DNA of 61,713 nt from Clostridia bacterium (GCA_017531925.1 JAFXKD010000008.1:1-61713); one strand, 5' to 3'; shown: positions 9,182 through 19,862, counted from the first letter of the stretch. Program-made: numbers and translations. Notes: a model not told the origin generated them from the letters alone.

Positions 9182-11896
9182 TTATTTTTTGAACAATCCC
9201 TCAACAGTCACCTTGTGGGTAGCATTCCATGAGTTGCTCAAAAGATCGCACCAACCTGTTTCAAACCAACCGCGCGCTGTAAACTCAACCGCTTCAACAT
9301 CTGCTGCTGCACCGATCGCTTCATAAGGAATAAATATCTCGATAGTAGAGATATATCCATTTCCCGTCTTTACCGTCTTAGCATAAGATAATGAGCGTCC
9401 TTTAGCCTTTGTTCGGTTGTTTGCAAAGAACATATATTGATCGTCTTCTCCACCCTTGCCGTCAAAGTGGAATTCAATATTCATAAATGTGTACCAGTCG
9501 CCGTTTGTTATAACAGTTACGTCGGGTGACTTTACATGATTGATGGTGACGCCAAATACTATACCTTGATCAGTCAAAGTACCGATTATCTCAACACCGG
9601 CTCCGTTGCCGTTTGCTTTGATTGCATTTGACTTGACGCCTTCTGTATAGATGCTTTCGTCAAAAATTCCGTCAAGCACTATTCCGTTGCCCATATCTAT
9701 GGGCTTTGCAACAAGGATTCCCTCTTCGGTGATATAACCCGTGTTGCAAACATTGTGGTGAACAATGGGAAGCCAGCCGAAATTCGTACCGTTTGCGCAG
9801 ATCATAATCTTATTTATATCCGGTACGTTTTCAAGACAAAGCTCAACAGTCGTAACGAGCTTTCCGTCAACCTCCTCGGTCTTAGATGAACCGTAAGAAA
9901 TATTGCTTGAATACGTTGGAACACCTTCATAGAAGATTACGGTGGAGGAAGTGCCGCCATTGAGCTTGATCTCAATATTATCATTGAGCCACCAGCTGCT
10001 ATTATAAGGACTCCATTCGCCGTGAACAAGCTCAAACGCAATATAGAGATTGCCATTCTTTACCATGCCAACAACCTCAGCAGAAACGTTAGCATTGTTT
10101 GCGATTATCACATCGCCAACGTATTCTCCTTCGTTGATGACTCCGTCAAGAATTACTCCGTCCATATCGAGAGATTCAACAGTTACGCTGATCTCCTTTG
10201 ATCTGCCTGCACACTCAACGGTAATAGTTGCTTCTCCCGTCTTATGTGCCGTAAGAACACCTCTTTCGTCAACCGAAACGGTCTCGGGATCACTTGACGA
10301 ATATCTCACAAAGTAGTCAACGTCGATCGATTTGGATATCTCCAAAATATGCGGGCTGAGTGCCTCTGAGAATACCATTGTTACACTATCATCCGCAATG
10401 ATCTCAAGAGCGTGCTCCTTTTCGCGTTCATCGTACGCAACACCGCCAATAAAGTTAATGCCCTGGTTCACTATTTTCATTATAGCATCGCGGTTTTCAT
10501 CATCCGTGTAAAGCTGCTCGCTTGCAAGCCTTGCTACGCTATCAGAAACAAAGGGTGATGAATATGAATAGCTGCCGTATTCATTTTTGATGTAAGCGAT
10601 AGCTGTATATGAGGTGTTGAGGTCCTCATAGAATACATCTGTGATTTCACAGCTAAAGTAAATGTCGCTATAGACTTCATCGATCTTTTCAACCTTCACC
10701 TCAGCCGTACGTTTTTCATAACCAATATACAATTCGTCCAGCTTTTCGATAAAATTGGAATTGATATTGTTTTTCGCAAGCCCCTCTGTAGGAACGATAA
10801 TAAATCCGTATTCATTCTTGGAAGGAGATTCGTAGCTTGTAAGATTAGCCTTGAACTCAAGTCCAATTTTATCTGCGAGAAGCTTGATCTCACTCTCGAT
10901 GCTTACCTTCTGACCAAAATTGCTTTCGTCATTGCTGTCAAACTCCTCAACCGCAGCTATAAACTGTTCGCCGAGATATTGCTGACCCTCTGCATCAAAA
11001 TGCCAGTTGTCGTGTTGATTGAGAGGCTTACAATCCACGTATCCGGTATTATTGAGATCATCTGCTACCGTGATCATAGCAGTTCTCACCGTCTCCTGAT
11101 ATGCAGGAGGTGCGCTGTTAAACGTATTCCACTTAGGAAGTCCGCAAATAAAGGGAACGCTGCTGCAATCGTATCCGGATGCCTCGGAAAGCGTATTTCT
11201 CATATCGTAAATGAGTGTTTCATACAATTCCCTGTATTCATAAGACATCTGAAGTGTGGACATCTCTGCTTCACCCTGCATCCACCATACACCCTTGATG
11301 ATTGGTGTATAGCCGTCCTCAATAAGAAGAGTGAGAGCTTCATTTACCGTGCTTTCAAAACGGCGATACATATTACCTACCATTGTGTCAACGGTAAGGT
11401 CTATATTATGATTCTTGATATATGTGGGAGACGTCCATGTTCCCTGCTTCAAAGAAACATCATAATTCGTATCGGGGAAAAGATGAGTTGCGCCCCACGC
11501 GCATTTGATGATGGCATTCATCTCGCCGTTATCTGCAATTGCGCTCGCAATACCGATCTCAGCACCCGAACGGTCACTCGCTACACCCATGCCGAGTGTT
11601 ACGGGTTTAAACCCATTGTCAAGATTCTTTCCGTTCCAGCGCTCTTGATTGCCGTAATAAAGTACATTTTCAAACCCGTCAACAAATCTAGGGTCGGATT
11701 CAGCGACGATGTTTCCGGTATCCATGCCATAGCCTACCGCGTTGGATTGACCTGCGATAAGGTAAACGTTGATTACCTTTTCAGTTGAAGTCACATCCCC
11801 GGTAACAGGAGGTTTAGGTATTGGAAAGGGACAAGCCACCAATGATAGTGTCATAATTGCCATCACTAAAATAAGTAAAATTGATTTCATTTTCAT
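9182..11896 (-). CDS. Secreted SGNH/SASA carbohydrate esterase with Big_2 and CBM9-like domains
   Basis: A 904-residue lipoprotein (lipobox LVAC). The N-terminal catalytic domain has the serine motif LIAGQSNAVGYG and the histidine motif DNWHFDAEGQQ of the sialate O-acetylesterase/acetylxylan esterase group (PF03629), with WWMQGEAEM between. After a linker of about 200 residues there is a Big_2-type domain (TVSVDERGVLTAHKTGEATI), then two related beta-sandwich domains that begin GVILDGVINEGEY and GIVLDGIFDESIY, resembling CBM9-type binding modules. It should deacetylate a polysaccharide outside the cell. The SASA gene at 14280 is a shorter relative. AGAGG lies 8 bases before the ATG. Confidence 0.85.
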   Translation of the reverse strand: MKMKSILLILVMAIMTLSLVACPFPIPKPPVTGDVTSTEKVINVYLIAGQSNAVGYGMDTGNIVAESDPRFVDGFENVLYYGNQERWNGKNLDNGFKPVTLGMGVASDRSGAEIGIASAIADNGEMNAIIKCAWGATHLFPDTNYDVSLKQGTWTSPTYIKNHNIDLTVDTMVGNMYRRFESTVNEALTLLIEDGYTPIIKGVWWMQGEAEMSTLQMSYEYRELYETLIYDMRNTLSEASGYDCSSVPFICGLPKWNTFNSAPPAYQETVRTAMITVADDLNNTGYVDCKPLNQHDNWHFDAEGQQYLGEQFIAAVEEFDSNDESNFGQKVSIESEIKLLADKIGLEFKANLTSYESPSKNEYGFIIVPTEGLAKNNINSNFIEKLDELYIGYEKRTAEVKVEKIDEVYSDIYFSCEITDVFYEDLNTSYTAIAYIKNEYGSYSYSSPFVSDSVARLASEQLYTDDENRDAIMKIVNQGINFIGGVAYDEREKEHALEIIADDSVTMVFSEALSPHILEISKSIDVDYFVRYSSSDPETVSVDERGVLTAHKTGEATITVECAGRSKEISVTVESLDMDGVILDGVINEGEYVGDVIIANNANVSAEVVGMVKNGNLYIAFELVHGEWSPYNSSWWLNDNIEIKLNGGTSSTVIFYEGVPTYSSNISYGSSKTEEVDGKLVTTVELCLENVPDINKIMICANGTNFGWLPIVHHNVCNTGYITEEGILVAKPIDMGNGIVLDGIFDESIYTEGVKSNAIKANGNGAGVEIIGTLTDQGIVFGVTINHVKSPDVTVITNGDWYTFMNIEFHFDGKGGEDDQYMFFANNRTKAKGRSLSYAKTVKTGNGYISTIEIFIPYEAIGAAADVEAVEFTARGWFETGWCDLLSNSWNATHKVTVEGLFKK

Positions 11897-12000
11897 AAGA
11901 TTTACCTCTTTAAAGATGATTATGTCTTTTCTCCTTTCTTATTATTTATGATTAATACAATTAACCAACGAATTTATATCGGTACTGTGTTTATAACACT

Positions 12001-14277
12001 TTACCAAGGTCTGTATTTGAGAACAACGTCATCAAAATTAATGCGTCTGTCTATCTCAGAATATTTATTCAGATAGTCGATAAGTTCCTCCATCTGCTCA
12101 TAAGTGATATTGATATCCCCGTCGCAAATGGTTACCCTTAACGCCTTTGAATCTATCCAAAATAGCTTTTTCTCAAAATCATCAACGTCAATAGGCAATC
12201 CGTTATCTCTTACGTATTGTTTAAACAATTCGTTTTCGAACAATATGCCTGCGGGCGTATCAAGTGTGTATTCTGACGGAACCTCCTTTGGCTCCAGCTT
12301 CTTTGGCTCGGACTGCTTTTCAAACGCTACGCCATCAAGACATATCTTGGCAGAATCTATAACCGTTTCGGTATTCAAAGCTACATATATCTCATATTCT
12401 CCGTGCTCCAATTCAAATGAATCCGTAAGCTCGCGATAAGATTTTATGTCGTCAATATCGACAGCAACCGAAATACGCTCCGTCGTGTTTGCCTTAACAA
12501 AAGCTTTTTTAAATGCCTTTAATTCTTTTATCGGTCGATATATATCCGATTCTTTTTTGCCTACATATATCTGGATAACATCGTCTCCGTCAATATCGCT
12601 TGAGTTTGTAACGTCCAATGAAACCTTGATCTTTCCATCTTCCACGCCATAATCAAAATTTGAATATTTAAATTTTGAATAGCTTAATCCATATCCAAAC
12701 GGTAATATAAACCCGTCCCGATGCAGATCGTAGTATCTGTATCCCACATACACGTCATCGTGATAGTAGGTATGGTAAATATCTCTCCTTGCATATTCCT
12801 TGTTGATCGGATTCTGCTCGAGAGATGATATCCAAGTTTCAGGTAAACGTCCGCTTGGATTGTGATAACCAAAAAGGTTATTGAAAATCGCCTCAGACTG
12901 TCCTTCTCCAGCGAGATAAGTAACGATCATTGCTTCTGATTGTCCATATACCTCTTTTACATTCACAACGCTTCCGCTTACCAAGACTGTGGCAAAAGCA
13001 CCGAATAATTCTTTGACCATATTCAACACCTTGATCTGCTGCGGTCTAAGCTCTATGGTGCTTCTGTCGATGCCCTCCGATTCATCGTGCTGATACTGAC
13101 CCAAGAAGAGCAATACCTTATCATACTTATTCTGATACTCACGCAATTCCTCAAGGGTAGTTGTTACCTTCTCCTCATCATAGCATTCAACAAAGTCATA
13201 TTCAACATTGTTTGAATTCAAAACATCAATAAAGGTCGTATCCTTATATGCATTTACCCAACCGCTTCCCTTGCCAACGAAACGTGCGTGATTTGCAAAG
13301 TATCCAAGAATAAGAATCTTTTCCGTTTTTGAAACAGGCAAATAATTGTTATCGTTTTTTACCAAAACAACCGTTTTGTCAGCTACGCTGACTGCCTGAG
13401 CATGAAGCTTATCAAGATCAAGCTCGTCCAATTGCTTAGTATTTTTAAATTTTGAAATCGTTTGATATATCTCATTATCTGATTTTATGAGATCTGCATC
13501 ATCAAAGGTCTTTCCGTATCCTCTGTCCATAATATCATAGCTCATTTTTGCTAATGGCATCTCGATATTAAGACCCGTCCTGATAGTAGTTCCCTTATCG
13601 CTCACAGCGCACCAGTCCGACATAATGAGTCCTTTGAAATTAAACTCTTTTCTTAATTTCTTTTGCAACAGATACTCGGATTCATTAACATAAACTCCGT
13701 TTATTCTGTTATATGAGGTCATTATTGACGAAGGATCGGAATATTTAAGTGTATATTTAAATGCTCTTAAATATATCTCATTAAGTGCTCTCAGAGACAC
13801 CTCGCTGCTGTTAACGGTTCTTCCGTGCTCCTGAGAATTACATGCGTAATGCTTGACACATGCGCCGACGTTGTTATCTTCAAGTCCGTTCACATAATTT
13901 GCAGCCAAAATTCCGGTCAAGTACGGATCCTCGGAAAAGTACTCGAAATTTCTGCCGCACATAACGTATCTTTTGATATTTATTCCGGGAGCTAACAGTA
14001 TGTTGGTCCTGTGGTGAAGGCACTCCTTTGCTATCAATTCTCCCGTTTGATAGCATGCTTCTTTATCAAAAGATGCCGCCAATGCGCTTGGAGTTGGCAT
14101 ACAGACAGTCTGAATTACCTCATTCTGCTCCGTAAACCCATTTTTCAGCGGCTTTCGCAATCCGCTTGGGCCATCATTGAGAATGATGACATTTGACGGA
14201 TCGCGATAGCTGGCTATTTCCCATGCAGATAAGCCCGTCAGATATTTATATCTTTTGTATCTTTCGTTTTTATCCAT
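12001..14277 (-). CDS. Glycoside hydrolase family 3 (beta-glucosidase/xylosidase-type)
   Basis: A 758-residue protein without signal peptide, hence cytosolic. The N-terminal barrel has the KHYACNSQEHGR motif (K142, H143) and the nucleophile in LIMSDWCAV (D221). A (alpha/beta)6 domain follows, then a fibronectin-III-like C-terminal domain (about 560-665, with GDDVIQIYVGKKES). GH3 enzymes cut non-reducing beta-glucose, xylose or arabinose. Placed between two esterase genes and downstream of a sugar importer, it probably finishes imported oligosaccharides. Its stop is followed by 104 bases before the next gene, with a weak promoter-like TTGGTT and AT-rich -10 region that I do not annotate. Confidence 0.9.
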   Translation of the reverse strand: MDKNERYKRYKYLTGLSAWEIASYRDPSNVIILNDGPSGLRKPLKNGFTEQNEVIQTVCMPTPSALAASFDKEACYQTGELIAKECLHHRTNILLAPGINIKRYVMCGRNFEYFSEDPYLTGILAANYVNGLEDNNVGACVKHYACNSQEHGRTVNSSEVSLRALNEIYLRAFKYTLKYSDPSSIMTSYNRINGVYVNESEYLLQKKLRKEFNFKGLIMSDWCAVSDKGTTIRTGLNIEMPLAKMSYDIMDRGYGKTFDDADLIKSDNEIYQTISKFKNTKQLDELDLDKLHAQAVSVADKTVVLVKNDNNYLPVSKTEKILILGYFANHARFVGKGSGWVNAYKDTTFIDVLNSNNVEYDFVECYDEEKVTTTLEELREYQNKYDKVLLFLGQYQHDESEGIDRSTIELRPQQIKVLNMVKELFGAFATVLVSGSVVNVKEVYGQSEAMIVTYLAGEGQSEAIFNNLFGYHNPSGRLPETWISSLEQNPINKEYARRDIYHTYYHDDVYVGYRYYDLHRDGFILPFGYGLSYSKFKYSNFDYGVEDGKIKVSLDVTNSSDIDGDDVIQIYVGKKESDIYRPIKELKAFKKAFVKANTTERISVAVDIDDIKSYRELTDSFELEHGEYEIYVALNTETVIDSAKICLDGVAFEKQSEPKKLEPKEVPSEYTLDTPAGILFENELFKQYVRDNGLPIDVDDFEKKLFWIDSKALRVTICDGDINITYEQMEELIDYLNKYSEIDRRINFDDVVLKYRPW

Positions 14278-14279
14278 AA

Positions 14280-16064
14280 TCAGTTAATCAGATCGTTTAT
14301 TGAATAATAAGATTCAATGTTTTGCTCCGCTTTTTCATCTCTCGTATTTTTGATCAGATAATTATCTGCCGCGTTTTTAGCAGAGCCGGTGCTTGATACA
14401 TCGTTATAATTGAAGCATAATTTAATGGAATCGGGATCCTCAATACCCAAAGCCTCATAGCTGATATAAAGCTCAAGTGTAAATCCATCCGCTTTGCCGC
14501 CATTGGCAAGACCATTGGTTGTAACGTGGTATTGATAATCAGAAATGTCTTTGTTATATACCATGTTATTTCTCTCCAGTGTTACATCATCGCTATCCAA
14601 TCCCACGCCGTTGCCGTAAACTCTCAAAAGGTTCGCTGCGCTCAAGCAAACGGTAGTTCTTTCGTTTACTTCTCCGTCTGTCAGATATACTATGAAGTCA
14701 TCATTATTTCCCTTTTGACCCATATCGCCTCTGTGCCAATTTTCGCCGTAAGTCCAGATCTCACTGTCCTTGATATCTGCAGCGATATAAAGTCCGATTT
14801 CTCCTTTGATCAGGTATACCTCACCCAAACCGTTGGGCAAAGTATTCTTTTTGGCGTTAGCATATTCAGTCAGTTGACCGTCTATGTAAGACACCTTATC
14901 ACTAACGTTGATCTTAAGAGTATATTCTTTAAGTCCTTCTGCAGTTTTCGCAGTGAACTTTACGTCCTGAGGTCCCAATGTGTTACAGTCATAGGCGGAA
15001 TACTCCTCTACCTTTACGTAACCGGAATAATAATTTGTAAAGATTGCTTTTACGTACTTTGGCAGTTCAACAGTAACACCGTATGGTACGTTGATAACGT
15101 CTTCTTCAATTTTTTCGATAACTCTTGTATCGTTATAAGAGAGGATCTCCGCTGCTATCCTGTTACCCAATACCATATTGCTCTCAGCACCAAAGTGCCA
15201 GGGCTCAAAGGTATTAGTATAAAGATCACAGGTTTTGATCAGGGAAACGTTCTTTAAGGTCTTTGAAACATTTGCCTGTATCTCTCTTAATGTATTAGAA
15301 TATTTTGCACTGTTGGTCAATGCTTCGGTAACTACAACAGGCATATCGCTATTTTCAAAATAGCTTCTGAAGTCATTGATGAAATATGTTAATGCTTTTT
15401 CATAGATCATCATATTATCATCAAATTTTGCATCCTGCTCTCCGTGAACGAACGCCATACCGTCGATAACGACCTCGTATCCGCTGTCATTCAATTCAGC
15501 AATAGCCATTTCAACCAATTGATACAGGTTATTAGTCAATGGGCCGGTTTCATCGCCCTTGAGCGTTTCATTCACTTGGTCGAGATTCAGATAAGCTGAT
15601 ACTTCTTCATCCTCAATCGCGGATGTTGAATACCAATGGTCCGTAAACGTTGAACCGCTTGCGGTATATTTAACTATGACTGTTTTGTATTCAGCATCAA
15701 ATTTGGGATATGCGGAAGCTAATGTCTGACCGATTCCAAGCTCCGGACCGAATTCTGACGGAAAGTCACCGTAACCGGGCTCTAATATATCAATGTATAA
15801 GGATTCATCGATTCCCGGGATATTGCCCAACTCACCCATCGGTAAGCCGTCAGCTAAAATATCCACATCGACATTCTCTTCCTTATCATCCTCACTCAGA
15901 TCCCCAACCAACGCTTTTCCTCGCGCGCCTGACTGACCTGCCAGAACTAAAAGGTGGACCTTTTCGGCATCGGGGTTTTGAGTGGGCGGGAACAGATTAG
16001 GGCAAGCTGTAAGAGTCAACAACGAAAAGCAACAAATCATCAATATTGCTATTACTTTTTTCAT
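14280..16064 (-). CDS. Secreted SASA-type carbohydrate esterase with CBM9-like C-terminus
   Basis: A 594-residue lipoprotein with lipobox LTAC. The serine block is LLVLAGQSGARGK, the middle block AFVHGEQDAKF, and the histidine block EPWHFGAES, as in PF03629 acetylesterases. After about residue 370 comes a beta-rich binding domain containing WHRGDMGQKGNNDDF and an allied strand pattern, like the CBM9-type domains of the larger esterase at 9182. Removal of acetyl groups from xylan, pectin or mucin sugars outside the cell is the likely activity; which one cannot be told. It starts 10 bases after the GH43 stop at 16075 and ends 2 bases before the GH3 start. Confidence 0.82.
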   Translation of the reverse strand: MKKVIAILMICCFSLLTLTACPNLFPPTQNPDAEKVHLLVLAGQSGARGKALVGDLSEDDKEENVDVDILADGLPMGELGNIPGIDESLYIDILEPGYGDFPSEFGPELGIGQTLASAYPKFDAEYKTVIVKYTASGSTFTDHWYSTSAIEDEEVSAYLNLDQVNETLKGDETGPLTNNLYQLVEMAIAELNDSGYEVVIDGMAFVHGEQDAKFDDNMMIYEKALTYFINDFRSYFENSDMPVVVTEALTNSAKYSNTLREIQANVSKTLKNVSLIKTCDLYTNTFEPWHFGAESNMVLGNRIAAEILSYNDTRVIEKIEEDVINVPYGVTVELPKYVKAIFTNYYSGYVKVEEYSAYDCNTLGPQDVKFTAKTAEGLKEYTLKINVSDKVSYIDGQLTEYANAKKNTLPNGLGEVYLIKGEIGLYIAADIKDSEIWTYGENWHRGDMGQKGNNDDFIVYLTDGEVNERTTVCLSAANLLRVYGNGVGLDSDDVTLERNNMVYNKDISDYQYHVTTNGLANGGKADGFTLELYISYEALGIEDPDSIKLCFNYNDVSSTGSAKNAADNYLIKNTRDEKAEQNIESYYSINDLIN

Positions 16065-16074
16065 TTCTTACCTC

Positions 16075-17736
16075 CTATTTTCCCAATATAACTATCTCGT
16101 TAAGTGAAACAGGTTTGTCTGTTTTTACGCAAATAATAACGTGATCCGCCTCGAATGTATTTAAAAATTCGATCGTAAATGCACTGTTGGGAAATACAAA
16201 TTCATCATTGTCATTAATATATCTGTCATGACAGAACTGAGAATACTGAACAACGTTACCGTTTCCAAAATCGATGTACTCGATCTCCGACACGATCTTT
16301 TCATAAAATGCACTATTATAGATCGCTATACCACCGATTTCATATATCTCGTCGAACCTCAACTCAATAAACGAGTATCCCTTTCCAAGAGCTACCTCTT
16401 TTGCGTCCTCACCCTTGAGATTATAGCAGTCAACGATATAATTGTCATTTATTGCCTCAGCATTGCTGACATTATGAGATTTCACCTGAGCGAAGGGCGC
16501 GATATTTTTATATCCGCTAAGCTCCTCGGGAAGAGGTTGTATTGAATAGGTGGGACCGTTGCAGAACGGAACTCCGTTTTCATCAAAATGCAGATAGTCA
16601 AAAGCAAAATATCTCCTTTCGTATCTGTCATTTGTATCACGTCTCTGATGAGCATGATATCCTATCATTACCTGATCGCCCATATTGAAGAAGCAGTGAT
16701 GTCCCGTACCTGATGCAAATCCCGTCCATTGGTTATAAACCGTGGAATTTTCTATATTGGTTCCCGGATATCCCAAAAGAAGATTTGTCCAGACCCCATT
16801 AGAATCATAAGGCTTTTCAAAGTTGCCAAGGGGTGAATCGGAAACCGCATAGCAAACGTTATAATACTTATTCCAACAACCGTTTACCGAATAAGTCATA
16901 TAATACTTACCGTTTGATTTGATCATAAACGGAGCTTCCGCAATAGGAAGACCGTCTCGAAGCATTTCCCAAGTAAACGGCTTGTAGATGGAGTTAGTGG
17001 AATTTAATGCTCCCGGCACAACTATCTTGGTGTAAGTGGACCAATCTGCCTCATAGGGGCTGTTCATTTTTACACCGACGATGTGCTGATTCTCGTTGCA
17101 TGCAACGCTGTAATACATATACATTTGACCGTCATCGTCAACGAAAACGGTTATATCCAAAACACCGAATGTTTTATTATTATCCAAAAACACCGGTGCT
17201 TCAAGACCGTTTACCTTGTCGTTTTGCAACGGAACGTAAGGACCAAGCGGATTATCAGCTACAACAACGCTGTTGCGGCGAATTCCGTCTTTGTCATTCG
17301 CGCTGTAATACATATAGTAAACGCCGTCAAAGCAATATAATTCCGGCGCATAGATTGCCGCGTCCGCAGACTCCCAGCCGTCATACAGCGAGGGCTCATA
17401 GACCGCCAAATGCTTCTTGTAGGTTACAAAATCCTTTGTGGAATAGCAATCTATAACGTTTCCGTTTCGGTCGCTCGTTCCCACGATATAATACGTATCA
17501 TCTTCAAAGTATATCTGCGGGTCGGGCAACGGTACATCCTTAAGATCGTTGACATACCACATTTTATTGTTGTATGTCAGATCAACACCGTCATATGTGA
17601 GCGTATGATCGATATAATCAGTTCCCTCTTCAATGTTTGATTCAACGGTCTTAGAATAACCTCCCGGATTTAAGCATCCTGACAAAGTTGATAATATCGT
17701 AACCATAATCAATAAAATAGATATTTTTTTGTACAT
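16075..17736 (-). CDS. Secreted lipoprotein, glycoside hydrolase family 43 (paralog)
   Basis: A 553-residue lipoprotein (lipobox LSGC, Cys21). The GH43 residues are the base in PLPDPQ (D72), the modulator in DITVFVDDDG and the acid in IAEAPFMIK. It matches the protein at 1444 along its full length, including blocks such as YSVNGCWNKYYNVCYAVSD and the last residues EIVILGK, so the two are duplicates with diverged N-termini. Being the first enzyme after the ABC transporter genes, it likely releases the sugar that the transporter imports. It ends with TAG, which shows that TAG is a normal stop codon here. Confidence 0.88.
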   Translation of the reverse strand: MYKKISILLIMVTILSTLSGCLNPGGYSKTVESNIEEGTDYIDHTLTYDGVDLTYNNKMWYVNDLKDVPLPDPQIYFEDDTYYIVGTSDRNGNVIDCYSTKDFVTYKKHLAVYEPSLYDGWESADAAIYAPELYCFDGVYYMYYSANDKDGIRRNSVVVADNPLGPYVPLQNDKVNGLEAPVFLDNNKTFGVLDITVFVDDDGQMYMYYSVACNENQHIVGVKMNSPYEADWSTYTKIVVPGALNSTNSIYKPFTWEMLRDGLPIAEAPFMIKSNGKYYMTYSVNGCWNKYYNVCYAVSDSPLGNFEKPYDSNGVWTNLLLGYPGTNIENSTVYNQWTGFASGTGHHCFFNMGDQVMIGYHAHQRRDTNDRYERRYFAFDYLHFDENGVPFCNGPTYSIQPLPEELSGYKNIAPFAQVKSHNVSNAEAINDNYIVDCYNLKGEDAKEVALGKGYSFIELRFDEIYEIGGIAIYNSAFYEKIVSEIEYIDFGNGNVVQYSQFCHDRYINDNDEFVFPNSAFTIEFLNTFEADHVIICVKTDKPVSLNEIVILGK

Positions 17737-17765
17737 AAACTAAACCTCCGGATCCGTTTGTGATC

Positions 17766-19847
17766 TTAAATCCTGTCTCCGCAGCTTTCATCAAAGAGCA
17801 GGATCTTATCTTTATTAAACGCTAACTCAACATCCGTATGAGGTTTTATTAATACGTTAGTTGAGATCTTTGCAATGATGCTTGTATCCGCCCAATCGGA
17901 ATGGACCAGAAGCTCACTTCCAAGCAATTCAACGATATTTGCATTAGCAACAAACTTATCCGTCTTATTGCCCGTAAATTCAGCATCAAGAACTATGTCC
18001 TCGGGTCTTACTCCCACTCTTATAGGATGTTTGCCCGTTGTCAACGCATTTTCGCATTTAGCCAGAAGGCTTTGAGCAACCTCATAAAGATTGTTCACGA
18101 ACTCGATGTCTGTTGAATTAAGGTTAACCGTGGGCTTTTTCTTCTTTTTGTCCTTCTTGGGCTTTTGATAATACAGGGTATTATCAACCACTATCTCTTC
18201 CTTGCTGAATACCTGAGCGTTGTGCAACATTCCTATATCTGCGGAAGGTATCTTTTCAAATGTCATCAAAGGCTCTCTGATCTTGAGCAAAGCCTTTTTA
18301 TCGATCTTTACGGATTTATCCTTATTGCTCGCTCTGAGATCCGCTATCAATCCCTTGATCTCTTCTCCGCAAGCAATATCCGCTGTTATTTCGATGATCT
18401 CATCAAATACGCTATCAAGTGCAGATAAGCTTGATTTATCGTTTTGACCGTAAATAACCTTATCAAGCACTCTCAATGCGTGCATCTTTTTAAAGTCATC
18501 GGTATTTAACATTCTATTAAGCTCTTTTATCTTAGCTTCATAATACCTATTATGGCGCGAAACGAACTCATCAGAAAGTGATACCTGATATCCGTTTGAA
18601 AATACAAGCTTTCCGTTATCGTATTCCGCATCGAAAATATTCATAGCGGGAGATCCGATAAACGTTGCAACGAAGATATTGTTAGGATTATGATAGATCT
18701 CCTGAGGAGTACCGATCTGCTGTACCCAACCCTTACTCATAACCACGATCTTAGTAGCCATAGTCATCGCTTCTGTCTGATCGTGTGTTACGTAAATTGT
18801 CGTCGCGCCGATCTGCTCGTGTATCCTTACGATCTCACTGCGCATCTGAACTCTGAGCTTTGCATCAAGGTTGGACAGGGGCTCATCCATCAAGAATAAT
18901 TTCGCGTTTCTTACGATAGCTCTTCCAAGAGCAACACGCTGCATCTGTCCACCCGATAATTCCTTGGGTCTTCTGTCAAGATACGAGCCAAGATCAAGTA
19001 TCTCAGCAGCCTCAAATACTCTTGAACGGATCTCCTCCTTGCTCATTTTTACGTAATGATATTGGATCTTCCCGTCCATCGTCAAGCGATATTCTTCATC
19101 AATACCGTAACCCTTGGCAGATATCTTCTTTGTCTCTGCTTCTATATTTGACTCTGCAGTGTTTTTTATAACGTCGTATAACGGAACTCCTTTTACTGAC
19201 TTTTTAAGGTCCTCAACGCGCTCTATATTATACTTGCAGAGTATCTTAGCTGCTTCGTCGCATATTTTTAATTTGGTTGCAATATATTCCACAACCGTTC
19301 CATAGTTCAGGGCTTTATCCTTAGCCTTCTTTTGCGCATCCGTAAGCTCTTCTGCTCTCTTGTCAATAATATCAATGACCTGGTTCCAAGCTTTGACTGC
19401 AGTCGCTTCCATCGGTCTTCTGAATTTGCGGGCGCGAAGCGGAAATGCGATATTATCAAATACCGTCATCTGAGGATACAGGGCATAATTCTGGAATACC
19501 ATAGATATATCGCGATCCTTGCTGCTTGTATAATTTGACAATACCTTATCTATATACAAGTAACCGCTGGTAATCTCTTCAAGACCGGCTATCATACGTA
19601 ACGTAGTCGATTTACCGCAGCCCGAAGGTCCGACCAGAACAATAAAATCATTTTCGGATATATCAATGTTAAAATCGTACACCGCCTGTACTCCGTTAGG
19701 ATAGATCTTATTAATATCCTTTAAGGATACAAAGGCATCGACCTCATTGTTAGATATTTTATTTCCGCTGTTTTTAAGTATTTTGCCTGCTTCGCTGACG
19801 GATACACTCATGCTGCCGTCAACGGGTTTGTTTTCTGTATTAACCAT
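17766..19847 (-). CDS. Sugar ABC transporter ATPase (MsmK/UgpC type) with two large insertions
   Basis: A 693-residue ATPase, almost twice the usual ~370. Walker A GPSGCGKST (73-81), Q-loop Q119, signature LSGGQ (297-301), Walker B LFLMDEP (317-323) and H355 are all present. An extra block of ~120 residues (about 145-266) separates the Q-loop from the signature helix. A second block of ~170 residues (about 432-605) splits the C-terminal TOBE-like regulatory domain and contains a lysine-rich linker. The family energises CUT1 sugar importers; the two permeases and the binding protein lie just upstream. The inserts could bind a regulator or a second partner. GGGAG precedes the ATG. Confidence 0.88.
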   Translation of the reverse strand: MVNTENKPVDGSMSVSVSEAGKILKNSGNKISNNEVDAFVSLKDINKIYPNGVQAVYDFNIDISENDFIVLVGPSGCGKSTTLRMIAGLEEITSGYLYIDKVLSNYTSSKDRDISMVFQNYALYPQMTVFDNIAFPLRARKFRRPMEATAVKAWNQVIDIIDKRAEELTDAQKKAKDKALNYGTVVEYIATKLKICDEAAKILCKYNIERVEDLKKSVKGVPLYDVIKNTAESNIEAETKKISAKGYGIDEEYRLTMDGKIQYHYVKMSKEEIRSRVFEAAEILDLGSYLDRRPKELSGGQMQRVALGRAIVRNAKLFLMDEPLSNLDAKLRVQMRSEIVRIHEQIGATTIYVTHDQTEAMTMATKIVVMSKGWVQQIGTPQEIYHNPNNIFVATFIGSPAMNIFDAEYDNGKLVFSNGYQVSLSDEFVSRHNRYYEAKIKELNRMLNTDDFKKMHALRVLDKVIYGQNDKSSLSALDSVFDEIIEITADIACGEEIKGLIADLRASNKDKSVKIDKKALLKIREPLMTFEKIPSADIGMLHNAQVFSKEEIVVDNTLYYQKPKKDKKKKKPTVNLNSTDIEFVNNLYEVAQSLLAKCENALTTGKHPIRVGVRPEDIVLDAEFTGNKTDKFVANANIVELLGSELLVHSDWADTSIIAKISTNVLIKPHTDVELAFNKDKILLFDESCGDRI

Positions 19848-19862
19848 TTGATATACTCCCTA

